From: Massospora cicadina | Taxonomy: Eukaryota > Entomophthoromycota > Entomophthoromycetes > Entomophthorales > Entomophthoraceae | Assembly (NCBI GenBank): GCA_022478985.1 | Contig: JAKSZP010005667.1 | Span: 1-64,000, forward strand | Direction of reading: 5' to 3' | Length of the DNA stretch: 64,000 nt | Shown here: one piece after another, positions 46,111 to 57,009 of the stretch | Position numbering within the stretch: the stretch's first letter is position 1 | Layout: each line of letters starts with the position of its first letter | Position numbers and translations under genes: made by a program | Notes under the pieces: model-generated | Databases searched by the model: none | Told to the model about the DNA's origin: nothing | Seen by the model: the letters and a program-made list of their open reading frames with translations, nothing else

Positions 46111-46423
46111 CCCCTCCTCCAAACCCTGCTGCCACTACTACATCTGCAGCATCCAATAAGGCCCCTCCTAAGTCCAGTGCCACTAATGCTCCCACATAAC
46201 ATGAAGTGGCTTGGACAACAATTTGCTCCCAAGACCCAACCCAATTGCCAGCCTCAGCCATTCCTATTGAGGAGAATAAAGACTTGTATGACATAAACCC
46301 ATGGACCTCATTGGATGAAACTGATGAATTGTGTAATGTGACTATAGACTCCAAAATTAATATGAAAGAATTTTTCCCTCTATGAACCCCCATTGAGATC
46401 CCTCAGCGCTTTTATGCTCATGG

Positions 46424-46816
46424 ATGAATGAAAACGTGTCATGCACCCAAAACCATTTCACTGTAACAGCTGCTGCCCAACCCAAAATGCATTTTCTCTG
46501 TATTGCTGTTGCCTACACAGCAAAGATGATTTCCAAAGGTCACCCCCCTCCCATTCTTGCCCTGGACCTGACCCCACTGAGAAAAAAAGCCATTCTCTGG
46601 TTTCATAAACACGCCATATATGCCATTCAGCAAGTAATTGCCACTTCAAAGCCCAAGACAAAGATTACCCACGCTAGTGCCATTTTAATCTCTCAACTTC
46701 CTGCCATCTACATTCAAGCAGAAAAATGCTTGTCCACTTACATAGGTGCGATTTATGCTGATCATAATTCTATACAACCAACCAATCCTCTGCAAAATCA
46801 CCCCACATATTGCTGA
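46424..46816 (+). pseudogene. Family E downstream open frame
   Basis: A 130-codon clean stretch between the ORF1 part and the 3' tail. Its second half (LTPLRKKAILWFHKHAIYAI...) has the same distance to the element end and a similar pattern as the extreme C-terminus of LINE ORF2 (TLRALIVSIAIWSIHTITLD), so it may be a leftover of ORF2. The similarity is weak. Alternatively it is the C-terminal part of the ORF1 protein. Confidence 0.4.
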
Positions 46817-47027
46817 TAAACCCACGTCCTTTATAGAACAAGTGGCTCGCCGCTGTAACACCTGGTTGGTTGTGTTATCATTTTGTGTGATTTGCTGCTC
46901 ATTTTGGGAGGTTGATTCATGTTGTTTCTGTTTCTGTAATGTCCATCTCCTGTTCAGCGTACCTTAAATAAAAATCTTAAAAATTTCCTTATCAAAAAAT
47001 TCTAAACAATTAGACATTAAAACTTAA

Positions 47028-47294
47028 TTAGAATAGTTTACTATTCTTAGACTTCTCAGTTTTTAACAAGCGTTGAGATTGAATTATCATTAAATTGCTC
47101 ACTTCACATCCTTTTGATGGGCCAGGGCTTTTAAGTGCTATTATTATAGCTACAGTCCTAGGATAAGTAATGCAAAACATGGAATAAAGCACAAAACCAG
47201 TTTTTTGTAACCATAATTCTCTCATTGATTTGTTCAGACTCATGGCTATTATAACCAAACTCATTTGTAAAATTATTAGTGTGAATCTGTGCAT
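47028..47294 (-). pseudogene. Unrecognised peptide fragment shared with 26.3-26.5 kb
   Basis: An 88-codon minus-strand frame with the block RTVAIIIALKSPGPSKGCEV. The same block, with changes, is read on the minus strand at 26.3 kb. Conservation of both peptide and DNA suggests a repeated element. I do not recognise the family. Confidence 0.4.
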
Positions 47295-47530
47295 TCATAA
47301 AAGATATCAAATTTTATTTTAACTGTTTTATGGGTAGTTCATAGTCATTAAATATATTTTTTGTATTTAATAAATTATGTTTGGCGTCTTTGATATCCTT
47401 AAGTACCAATTTTGTATAATTGCGTTTCTTATACTATATATTTATAAGCATGATAAACATGGCATATATAGCAATTATAGGCTAATAGAGCATCACTAAG
47501 TTATAAAACAAAAGATTACTTGTTTTTATT

Positions 47531-47783
47531 AATGTGACTATTCTAAATTTTTAGCCAGATCTCTCTATATATGCTAAAATTAAAATTAAAATTAAAACCA
47601 TAACCCATATTAAAAATATAGCCTAAATTAATCTTATCTAAATGCTGATGTTTACCCTGAATGTGACTATTCTGACTTTTATTAGCCAGATCTCTTTTTA
47701 TATGATAAAGGTAAAATTAAAACATGACCAATCTAAAGCTATAAATTTACATAAATCTTATCTTAATGCTGATGTTTACCCTG
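47531..47783. repeat. Tandem duplication, about 124-129 bp
   Basis: Units 47531-47659 and 47660-47783 both start AATGTGACTATTCT, share TTAGCCAGATCTCT and ATAAATCTTATCT-like sequence, and end ATGCTGATGTTTACCCTG. The SINE copy 2 target site lies at the end of the second unit. Confidence 0.82.
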
Positions 47784-47786
47784 TAT

Positions 47787-47931
47787 GTAATAAAGTAATC
47801 AAGGCGGGTCACACTTGGGACAAATATACCACACTAAGCTTTTTTATAGTCAGTACAGGTTTTTGAACATGTGTTGAACAAAGCCTTCACTAGAATGGAA
47901 GCAGGAATTACCCCTGCCAGGCTAACCACCC
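47787..47931 (-). mobile_element. tRNA-like SINE, copy 2
   Basis: 145 bp flanked by a perfect 12-bp duplication TTTACCCTGTAT (47775-47786 and 47932-47943). The minus strand starts GGGTGGTTAGCCTGGCAGG (a fair pol III A box TAGCctGGCAGG), has a decayed B box (TGTTCAAAAACC), shares TGTGGTATATTTG with copy 1, and ends GATTACTTTATTAC. Length agrees with copy 1. Confidence 0.68.
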
Positions 47932-48339
47932 TTTACCCTGTATATTGTGTTTATATTATCTTTATCTTCTTGTTTGGACGAATAATGCTAATTTTATAAT
48001 GATAATATAAGTTAGATTTTTGTGGTTGACTTGAATAGTAAACCCTTTAAGAAATAGTCAACTCATATAGAATACTACATTTGATATATCCCTTGAATCT
48101 TTATAGTCTATCAGCATGTTCTAATAGAAGTTTATCTCAAGACTGATTTATGCTCTGAATTAAGTTTACTTGTTTTAATAAGCAATATTAAAATTAGGCG
48201 TAATATTATAGCAGTAGGTACCTAAATTGACCCCACTTGGAGTGCCAAAAGTGAGTCTTATGTCATTTAATTTTTTGCATTTCTTTGTTAAGACAGTGCG
48301 ATGCAATATCAGGCCTTAATATGAGATTGTGGTGTTTTT

Positions 48340-48880
48340 TTAGCTCTAGTGGAGCTCAACCCAAAAAGGGGGAGCCGCCATGCATCTTTATTTGAAAATG
48401 GGCCAGATAAATGGATTATTAGAATAAAAAATCCCTATTATGGCACCTCAGCTAATAGCCTAGGAAGCCATTTAAGAAGGTGAAAAAGCTTTGGGGAAAC
48501 TTTTGTCCAGCACCCGCTTTAGCTGGCAGACCATGGCGGACAGCATTGGGGTGGGAGCATCAGCAACGTGTGGCATAAGGAGGTATAATTGAGGGTTTTC
48601 TTCGTTAATGAGGCTGGCAGTGTCCATCGCCTAACATATTGAGCAAGTTGATGCTCAGCAAAAGTGGTGAGAGCAGGCAAACAATTAAATGACTTGATGC
48701 GACGGCAGGTTTTAGGGTAATTAGGACTGAAAAGATAGGTTTTTGCTGCATTGATGAAGGCGCGGCTCACACCAAAAGCAGCTACTCAATCTCATACTTC
48801 ACCTCTTCCTCAAAATCTTGAGGTAAATTGGGGATAGGAATACCCTCAACCAGATGAGATTGTGGTGTTAATCAAATGAA
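48340..48880 (-). pseudogene. Family E fragment, C-terminal part
   Basis: The minus-strand frame 48770-48519 aligns with the E copy at 8960-9400: (S/D)PxYPxT, then LTTFAEHQLAQ against PITFAEYQLAQ, then LPxxLxxE/K. DNA around 48350-48420 (AACCCAAAAAGGGGG, GGATTAT) also matches 8965-9030. It is a third, partial E copy, in the opposite orientation to the one ending at 46975. Confidence 0.6.
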
Positions 48881-48889
48881 ATTGGAACA

Positions 48890-51690
48890 TAATATAAGGT
48901 TCCAGAGGCCTGCTATTGTGCTGGATAGAACCTTGCATACCTTTAGAACAAAGAGGTGCACAAATTATTCTCTAATTCATGCAAAGATCAATGGCCTAGG
49001 TTTTGGAAAACCAAATTTAAGTGCCAGATTTTGAAAAGCTAAATAAGAATGAGCTATATTAGCTTTATCAGTCTAATGGAATATTTTTTTACTGGGGTTA
49101 TATGCACTTCAGCAGTAAAAAAGGGCGTAACAGCGTAGAAAACAACGTACTTTAATTAATTAAAATTATTTAATATTTACAGTTTTGTGGGGGGGGGGTG
49201 TTCTAAGCATGGATATTACCCCTTGTGATTAATAAATTCTTCCAAAAGCCTTAGTGAGTTGTGCCTTTGAGTGAGTGAAGGAGTTCTTATTTCCACTATC
49301 CTGTTAGGATTATGTGTTACTTTGGCCCTTTAAATCTCTTTGGAAAATGGCCAATCCAAATCTTCATTGATTGACATCTTCAAAAGTTTGGAAGGAGGTT
49401 TAATTGAAGTTTGATATTTATCTGGACTTACTTGATTTGGTCTTTTGACACTAGGGCATACCTTAAACAAAAATGGGTATAAGCGACTTCCCTGTATGAA
49501 CTATGCCACCTCACAACCCATCCTCAAAGCCAAGAACAACACTATCACTGAATCATCAGGGTATTATGTGCGGAAATTAAAACAAATATGTTCAGGTATC
49601 AAGAGTATGGATAAAGTAGGCGACATTAAGACAATGTCACAGAAAGCGACATTTTGCCTGGTGTAGACCGCCCATATAAATCTAATTTAGGAAAACCTTG
49701 AGAATTAAAATGGGAACCATAAAAAAATACCAGCGATCTTCAAGGTCTCTGATAGAAAGTGAGTTTTAGCTCTACCTGTCAAAACAGATACTCATGGTAA
49801 CAAAATAATTTAGAAATTCAGAAAAATTGGCCCAAAAATCCATAAAATTACTAGGTACAATTAATAAAGTTTATCCCAAGTTCCAAAAGTCTTAACTTCA
49901 TTAATAGTAAAACTTTAAATGCATATTGGGTTTTAATGATTGCACATTTTTCAAAATTCATCCATAAACTTGGGACATTTGCTGAAAATTTTTTTGTTTT
50001 TAAAGATAGTATATCTTAGCCCTAAGACAAAGTTTACCTCCTGGAGAATTTCATTATGCTTAGGTTCTCATTATTGAAAGCTTGGGTTAACCCTTCTCTT
50101 TCAATAGTCAGCACAATTCTATTATTCTGAACTCACACTAGTGTTACTACCAAGATTAAACAATTCTTAGTGACTAATCCACTGAGTCAACAGTGCACCA
50201 TTATGCACACATTCACTTTGGATCCAAATCATAATAAGTCAGTTACCAAGCCTCTTTCTTTTACTCTGGGCCAGTTTAGTTTGTGTTTTTAACTAATAGT
50301 ATATCAGGAAAGATATTAGCAAATGTCTAGGACGTTGCTTATCTTTCCTAGCCCACTGTTTACTTTTTTTGAATGCTTGTTCACAGAGTTTTACCTTCTG
50401 CAACCTCTTGAAACCTAAGTACCATCATTTACAAAAAGCCCAGAAGTAAACATGGGTTTCTTCTCATTCTGGTTAGCTAAAATTGTCGCAGTACTTTCAG
50501 AGTTGACCACCTAAAAGTTTATTAATGGGTCAGTAACTTCTTCTCTCACCTAGTTTTAGCCCTTCCTATTATAAAAGGATTCACTAAAGGCATTACATGA
50601 CTCTTCCTACTCAAAAACCATACAGTGTGCAGTACCTGTCATTACCCAGCTCTCTTCATCCCCCTCCTTGGACCTAAATTTAAAAAGGAGATTTTTGAAT
50701 AGGTATCCTGCCTAAGATTTCATAAGTCCCAAAAGAAAGAGCTTAAAAATATCCTTATATTTCAATTTTCTTACTGTGAGATTTCTAGGGGATATCACCA
50801 GTGGTTGCTCGCCTCAAGTGAGACAAACAGAACTCTTCTGGAATCCCTCCCTACTCTGGAAGTTTTTATAAGCTTTATGAAGATTCTCTAGCTATAACCG
50901 AGGATTACACCTCATTTGTCTACCTGTCCCATGGATACCTTTTTGTCTAGTACTTGGCCTATTTCAAGAGAAATCCTAATAACTGAACTCTCTTGAACTG
51001 TTGAGAGTTTTACTCCTTTATAAGTTTCTAGACAATACGGGATCCTTTACTGTGCATCTCAGATAACCCCCCTCCTACTTTAGCTTGAACTTGACCTACT
51101 CTCGCGTCTATGCTGTCCCAAAGCGTTTGCCTATCCAACAAAGATGTAGCACCAATATTTTAGATCCTGAAGCTGCTGACTCTAGCTCAGTTGTACTTTC
51201 TCAGAAGTTCTTACTTTTAAATCCTTATTCTCTTTAAGCCTTGGATATTATTGTGAATTACCCAATGAGAGTCTTGTGGTCATAGATTCATCCAATTAAT
51301 CTATTAAATACTATCCCACAGTTTTGCCATACTACTGTTTAAAAACAGCAGTGAGCTCGCTGGCAGGTGATCTCAAAAACTCTGTTATAAGTGGGTCTCC
51401 TCACCACTGGCCCTGTACTGCTGCGCTTCATATAGTACCATTTTTTGTCATCAAAGGTAAAGGGGTTAGCAGTTTCTATCTAATTTTAATTTAAAGCATT
51501 CAGATTAACCTGATCCGGACTTTCTGTTTCCACTTTATACTCTAGGTTCCCCCAGTCAGTAAGCTCTCCTGGGCGGGTGGAGCAGCTTTCTCTTTTGCCT
51601 CAGAGTCTCACTCTATGGCTGATCCCATTCAGAGATGTGTGGACATCCACAAAAAACAAAAAATAGGTTTCATTGTTGACTAATCAAGTA
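48890..51690. other. Unassigned sequence before gypsy G2
   Basis: It could hold the 5' LTR and gag of G2, but no knuckle, capsid motif or primer-binding site was found. The frame 49445-49666 (plus) has no recognised domain. A run of ten G lies at 49189-49198. Confidence 0.4.
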
Positions 51691-51699
51691 GCTTGGCGG

Positions 51700-53540
51700 T
51701 ACTCATTGGTGTTATTGTCTATGACAAGAATCTCTCCCTTCTGAACATAGAGCACCAAGCCATCCTAAAAACTTCATGTCTTATGGGCAACTCACTGGAA
51801 ATATGATTTTATATTCTGTAGAGTCTTTAATGGACACTCATATGCTTCTCTCTTATGGGCTCATGGCCGGCTTATCTTCTTTAGGTTCCCTAGTTAATTA
51901 TCTTCATCTGCGTACTTCTTGTTCATGGTTACTCTCAATTCCTCTGGAACAGACTACCTAGCTATTACTTTTGTAGATACTGGCGCTATTGGAAGCCTTT
52001 ATCTTTTAGGACCTCGCAGAAGCATTAGACCTACCCCTAGGGGTGGGACAATTATGAAGGGTGGTGCCTCTCAAGCGATCCCTAGTTATCAAGTGCTTAC
52101 CCAGTCCCTTTCGATGCAGGCAACTGATGCTTTGAAAAGACTTTTTCTGCAATTAATAAAATTCTGTACCCAAGCATTTTAGGTGTAGGCTAGTGCTGAC
52201 GTTTAAAATCTCATCAATCTCATTTTACATATTTATTTATTTAGAATTGTTGGGAAATGCTGTGTTTGCCATCTCTTGACTGGATGGAAGTACCATGTGT
52301 TTCCATGAAGATTTGGACTCTCCTCAAATCTAGTATTGCCGTTATTTAACCAGCCCCAACCCCGCTCACTCAGTTGCCTACCTGAGTATATCAAAGCATA
52401 TGCATACATGTTTAATACATCTAAAGCTCGCCCACTTCCCGCGCACACAGCTTGACTTCAAATTTGAACTGAAAGTTGACCTAATTAAGATAATCTTCCC
52501 AATCTACCCCCTATCTTTGTAAGAGGAGGCCACCTTGGACATTTGAGTCGATGACATGCTTTCCAAGGGTCAGAACTTCAAAAAAGTTGCTTATGTGTTC
52601 CCCTTTGTTATTTATGGAAAAATCTGATGGCTCCCTCAGACAATGTAATCACTAAGTATCTGAACAATGTATTGATTCCTGATAACCTATCATTACCCCT
52701 TGGGCAGTGGATTTATCGCTATGTTGAGATTGCTAGAGTATTTAGAAATACATTTTTTGAACACCTTCAACCTGTTCAGAATTAAGAAAATCCAGGAGTT
52801 ATTGTTTGCTTTCAATGCCATGAGTGATATTTACCAATTTATTGTCATTCCCTTTGACTTGAAGAGCGCGTTTGCCTGTTTCATAGGTCCATTGACACTG
52901 TCCTAGGAGACCTTATAGGATCTTATGCGTTATCTTACATTGACGATAATATAACATTCTCTCCATATGAAGAGTCAAAGCCCATCATCTGGTAGCTTTT
53001 TATGGAGCATCTAGCACAAGCAAATTTTACAAACAAAGCGAGCAAGCGTGAGCTTTAAGCCCAAAGTTAAGTTTTTAGGAACATTATTTTCTCTCATGAA
53101 ACATGATTACTCCAGGTAAGAAAGCGGACATCCATGATTGGGTGAAATCTAACTATCTAACAGAGTTGTGCAGCTTCCTTAAGACTTGAAATTTCCTCAA
53201 GGTTTTCACCTCATAGCTAACTGAACCCGCTGCGCCCTCTACACCACATTTGGGAAGAAAACCTTCAGTTGGACAACGAAAGCAAAAAGTCTTTGATGCA
53301 TTCAAGCCCATATTCCTGTTCAGCACCATCCTATATCATGAAAATCTTAACCAGAGTCTCATTGTTACCACTAATGCACCTAACATTGCAGTGGGAGCAT
53401 CTTTGTTGCAGGAATGAGAGGATAGATTGGAGCTCCTCGTTTCTTAGTGTCAGGATTCAGATGATGAGCAAGTCGAGAAATTTAATCCCAAATCAATCCC
53501 CATTAAGTAATTGAGCCCTTAGGATTAAAACCCGTCCTTG
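51700..53540 (+). pseudogene. G2: Ty3/gypsy pol fragment (protease, RT, RNase H)
   Basis: Protease: FVDTGAIGSLYL at about 51968-52005, catalytic Asp intact. RT: a VEKSDGS-like block near 52620, LLFAFNAMSDIYQFIVIPFD (about 52800-52860) matching the KTAF...YEFLVMPFGL block, then ALSYIDDNITFS at about 52928-52963 with an intact YIDD active site. RNase H: FDAFKPIF, then TTNAPNIAVGASLLQ near 53370-53410, where the catalytic Asp of TDAS is Asn. Frameshifts separate the domains. The family differs from G1 and G3. Confidence 0.8.
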
Positions 53541-53918
53541 AAGCCATTAAGTAAAATTTCAATCAGGAAACTTTACATGAATGAGAAATGATGGACATCC
53601 CTTCTGGAATTGCACCTTCTCTTCCAAACCTTAAAAGGTGCAACTCCCACCATTGTGGTCATGAGGATGATGAAGAACAATGAGGGTGTTGACCAGGCAG
53701 TTGATCTGGAAAGATGTGAAAGATCCTTATCATCTGGTGCCATGGAGGTCCTCTCAGCATCATGCCCCCACTCGCTCTGTAGATAATAAAGATTTTTAGC
53801 TAATAAAGTAGTCTATTTTGCCCCATTTTTTCATCTTAATCTAAATTACATTAGTTTCCAGATTCAGGCTTATTTTTGAACCAGGCTACAGTCAAAATAA
53901 CTGTTACTCCAATATAAG

Positions 53919-53937
53919 TGGTACTCAATACAAGGGG
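53919..53937 (+). promoter_or_regulatory. Primer-binding site of G3
   Basis: TGGTACTCAATACAAGGGG, close to the G1 site (TGGTACTCACTACAGGGG). The 5' LTR of G3 must end at about 53918; its start is not resolved, somewhere after 53540. AATAAA-like signals lie near 53788-53805. Confidence 0.75.
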
Positions 53938-54419
53938 CTCTGAGCTGTTCAAGTGAAAACGTATACTATGAAAAATGGAGAATAATAGCAATCAAGAAAA
54001 ACAACCTACAGATCAGTCAAGAAATTGTAATTTGATGGATTAACACCCTTAGTATGAAGTACCTCCTCTACATCCTAAAAACTTTAAATTTTGGGCAACC
54101 TTCCAATATAACTTACCAACCATTGACCATGATCAGTATCAACGCTAATATGAGAACCTCACCGCGATTATCAACAATTATTGAATGGCATCTACTCCGT
54201 AGGAGGGTGCTATAGTTGCTATTGAGCCTCTTTGGCTTCTACAATGTGAGACTTATATACCTTGGCACTACTACCCTCAGAAAAATTGGCTTTTATTAAG
54301 TAAAGCTCTCTTGAAGCATCATCCATCCAGCCATACACCACATCCTACAGATAGTTAGATTACACCATTATGAAGTAGCATGACAACTAAGCTCACTCAA
54401 AATCATACACTCAAATATT

Positions 54420-56003
54420 GTTGATTTCTATAATGCTGTCATTCTTCTTAAAAACAGTTGAAGACATTGTCAATAACTTTCAGTTTGTCAATAAGGCTTG
54501 TAATCAACTCACTATAATAGATATTGGAGCTTCAGGCTTTCTTGAGGACCAGCTTCCTTAAAATGTGCAGCTCCTTGCGTCCACCTGGAACCAACGCCTC
54601 AACTAAATCAAGGTCATTGTTGGACACTCCAGAAGCACTGCCAGGAGTTAGCCTCCATGATATTGACTCCGGGAGTGAAGGGCCTGAAGGGTTTGAAGGG
54701 CTCAAAGGTCCTCATGGACCTCAGGGACCTTCTGGTACCATGGTGCCTACTCTTGGCTAATCCTAATGACTTATGGAAACAAGACATACTAATGGCGTTT
54801 ACTGCCTTATAAGATTAAATATGAAATGTGGCTTGAGGATTCAAGCTCCAAGTATAAGGAGTCACTCTCAACCCCATAGTCTCATTTGATGCCTTGTTGG
54901 AACAGATGGATAAATTCAGCACATTCGCCAAGCTCAATGACATCCACTTCATCTAACTTGAACAATCCTACCAAGGATTTAAATCTTGCCTGAGTATCAT
55001 TGAGATTCAATTGCTTCTCCAATGTAGTGAATTACAAGCTCTAATGAGCAAGCTTCCCATAAAATCTCCATTACCTCTTTTAACCGAAATTGGAATGAGA
55101 TCCAGGAGAATCTGGTAGGAATAAGATGACAATTTGATCAACAGGAGCTCCACAATTATGAATAAACTAAGTTTTCCAATCCTGCGCTGGTTCCTGCCAC
55201 AAATACTCTTCCCACCCCTCTTTGGCTAACTTTAGGGCTAGTTTAAGATTATATTCGCCCCAGGGCAGAAAAGTATTGACTCCTTCATGTACGCTTACAA
55301 AAGCTCGATGGAAGAGGCCATCAACTTTCAAAGATGAAGCACATCCACTCTTACCTAATTAATACTGAACAGAAAATCATGACTCTTCATTCTAAAGAAT
55401 ACCACAACTGAAATAAGTCTTTAAGTCCTTAATCCAGGAGTTTAGAAGATATCAAACATTGGTTAATCAGAAGCAGGAGTTCATGAGCATTTATTTGAAC
55501 TATTAAAAAAGTCCTGTAAAGTTTGCAAGCTGATTCTAGGTCCAATAACAGCCATTTATAACCACTAATCATATTACATTATTTAACGCCATAACTACAG
55601 TTATCTCCGCGTTGGTATCTTATCATAAGGTCCAAATTTACATTATGTGCCAGAAGAACAGCTTCACCTGTATCCATGAAATAAGGAAATTTTAATGAAA
55701 TTCCTGCGTATACCTTACACCCTAAGTCCTCCGCATACATCTTCCAGCTGTCCTCAGGTCCAAGTTATCAAAAAACAGAAGAATAAAATTCCTCTATGCT
55801 CCTACTTTAATGAATATCATCATAGTACCAAGTCTTGTTGTAAGAGACTCTCTGAGGAGGCAGAGAAAAGAGCTGTCAGAATGAAGGACGAGGCATTTCA
55901 TGCTGACATCCCTGTACCTCCTATAGAATGTTTAGTGACCTCTAATGAGTATAGTATTGTCAAACCAGAAGAAGATAATTCAGTACCCTTTGATAATAAA
56001 TAA
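54420..56003 (+). pseudogene. G3 gag with collagen-like segment and degenerate CCHC
   Basis: The frame 54524-54760 contains seven Gly-X-Y triplets (GSEGPEGFEGLKGPHGPQGP at about 54671-54730). After several frame changes, 55695-56003 holds the knuckle LCSYFNEYHHSTKSC: the CX2CX4HX4C spacing is exact, but the second Cys is Phe (TTT). Gly-Pro-rich linkers are known in fungal gypsy Gags. The capsid part between is too broken to read with confidence. Confidence 0.68.
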
Positions 56004-56094
56004 CCCTTTACTGCTTATCTTCTACTGATGAATCTCCCATGTTCCTCACTCTACCCCTCAGTTCAGGAGCTTAGTTACATTCATCCCTGTTTGA

Positions 56095-56400
56095 GTTCCT
56101 AAAATCCCTGTCCGTGCCATTGTTGATATTGTTCCCCTGTAAATGTAATTTCATCTAAATTAATAAAGTATATCAAGGTAACTCCCAACTTATCTCACTA
56201 ATGTAATATGGCACGTCTGGGCCACAATACACTTGTCCATTGGGGCCTATTCCTTGGTACACATTCACTTTGGAAAGCTTTCTGTGAATGTTCCAGCCAT
56301 TAAATTAGACAACCCAAATTTTAACCTTCTCTTTTGGACTCAGTTCCTCAGGGACTATTCCTCTGTCATTCACTATGGTGAAGAATTTTAATTCAAATTA
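56095..56400 (+). pseudogene. G3 protease remnant
   Basis: VRAIVDI near 56112-56132 stands where the catalytic Asp is expected, followed by a frameshift. Further on, a block like PNFNLLFWTQFLRDYSSVI (about 56308-56367) matches the end of gypsy proteases (YDLLLGTQFLRDY). The middle is scrambled by stops. Confidence 0.6.
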
Positions 56401-57009
56401 GGACACAGGGTTTCATTTTGTTTTTGAAGCCTATACAATGCTAAGATGAAGGTCAAAGCTTGGGCTTCTTGTTGAAAAGCATAAGTTGAAATGACAGGCT
56501 GGAATATCATGTAATGGGTTCTTAAGTAAGGATACCCCCTCCTGAAGTAGATGACCAATAAGGAATGCCTTTTTATTTTCTTAAGACGAATCTATTTCCA
56601 GAGTCCCATGTCATTGTTAATACCTAGTTATATATTAATATTCCCTGGAGAAAATATATGGAATTATGAGGCATGAATAACCTATTTATTAAGAGGGTCC
56701 TGACATGTCCAGGAAACTTAAGATCCTGCCTTTGCTGGATTTATATTGGTGCTTATGGCTATCGTCACTAACAAACCTAGGATAGTGAGACCAGTAAACC
56801 AGCAGCTTATGTTCACTTCCTTCCTGTAGAGGCCATCAATGACATTTGTAACTTTAGAATTTTAAGGGATTCTTGGGTTAAAGCCCCCATCAGTAGCTCT
56901 AGTTGACACCTCTATTGGGCAGGAGCTTACTAGTGAACAACAAGGCCAAGTTTAGAAATTACTGGAAGAATACTCAGACTTCTTTCAACCTCTGTCTACA
57001 ATTTTAAGA

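Larger units (their letters stand above)
45243..46975 (+). mobile_element. Family E copy: ORF1-only LINE relative (HAL1-like candidate)
   Basis: An ORF1-like gene from ATG 45243 is followed by a second open stretch and a tail (GTCCATCTCCTGTTCAGC at 46941-46958, then AATAAAAATC) that resembles the 3' end of LINE A and B (GTCCCCTGGTCAGCC then TTAATAAA). No endonuclease or RT lies between. It is collinear with the E copy split by X1, with part of the middle missing here. Confidence 0.65.

Noticed and set aside
49189..49198. Run of ten G as a structural signal
   Set aside because: An isolated homopolymer with no further G tracts to form a quadruplex.
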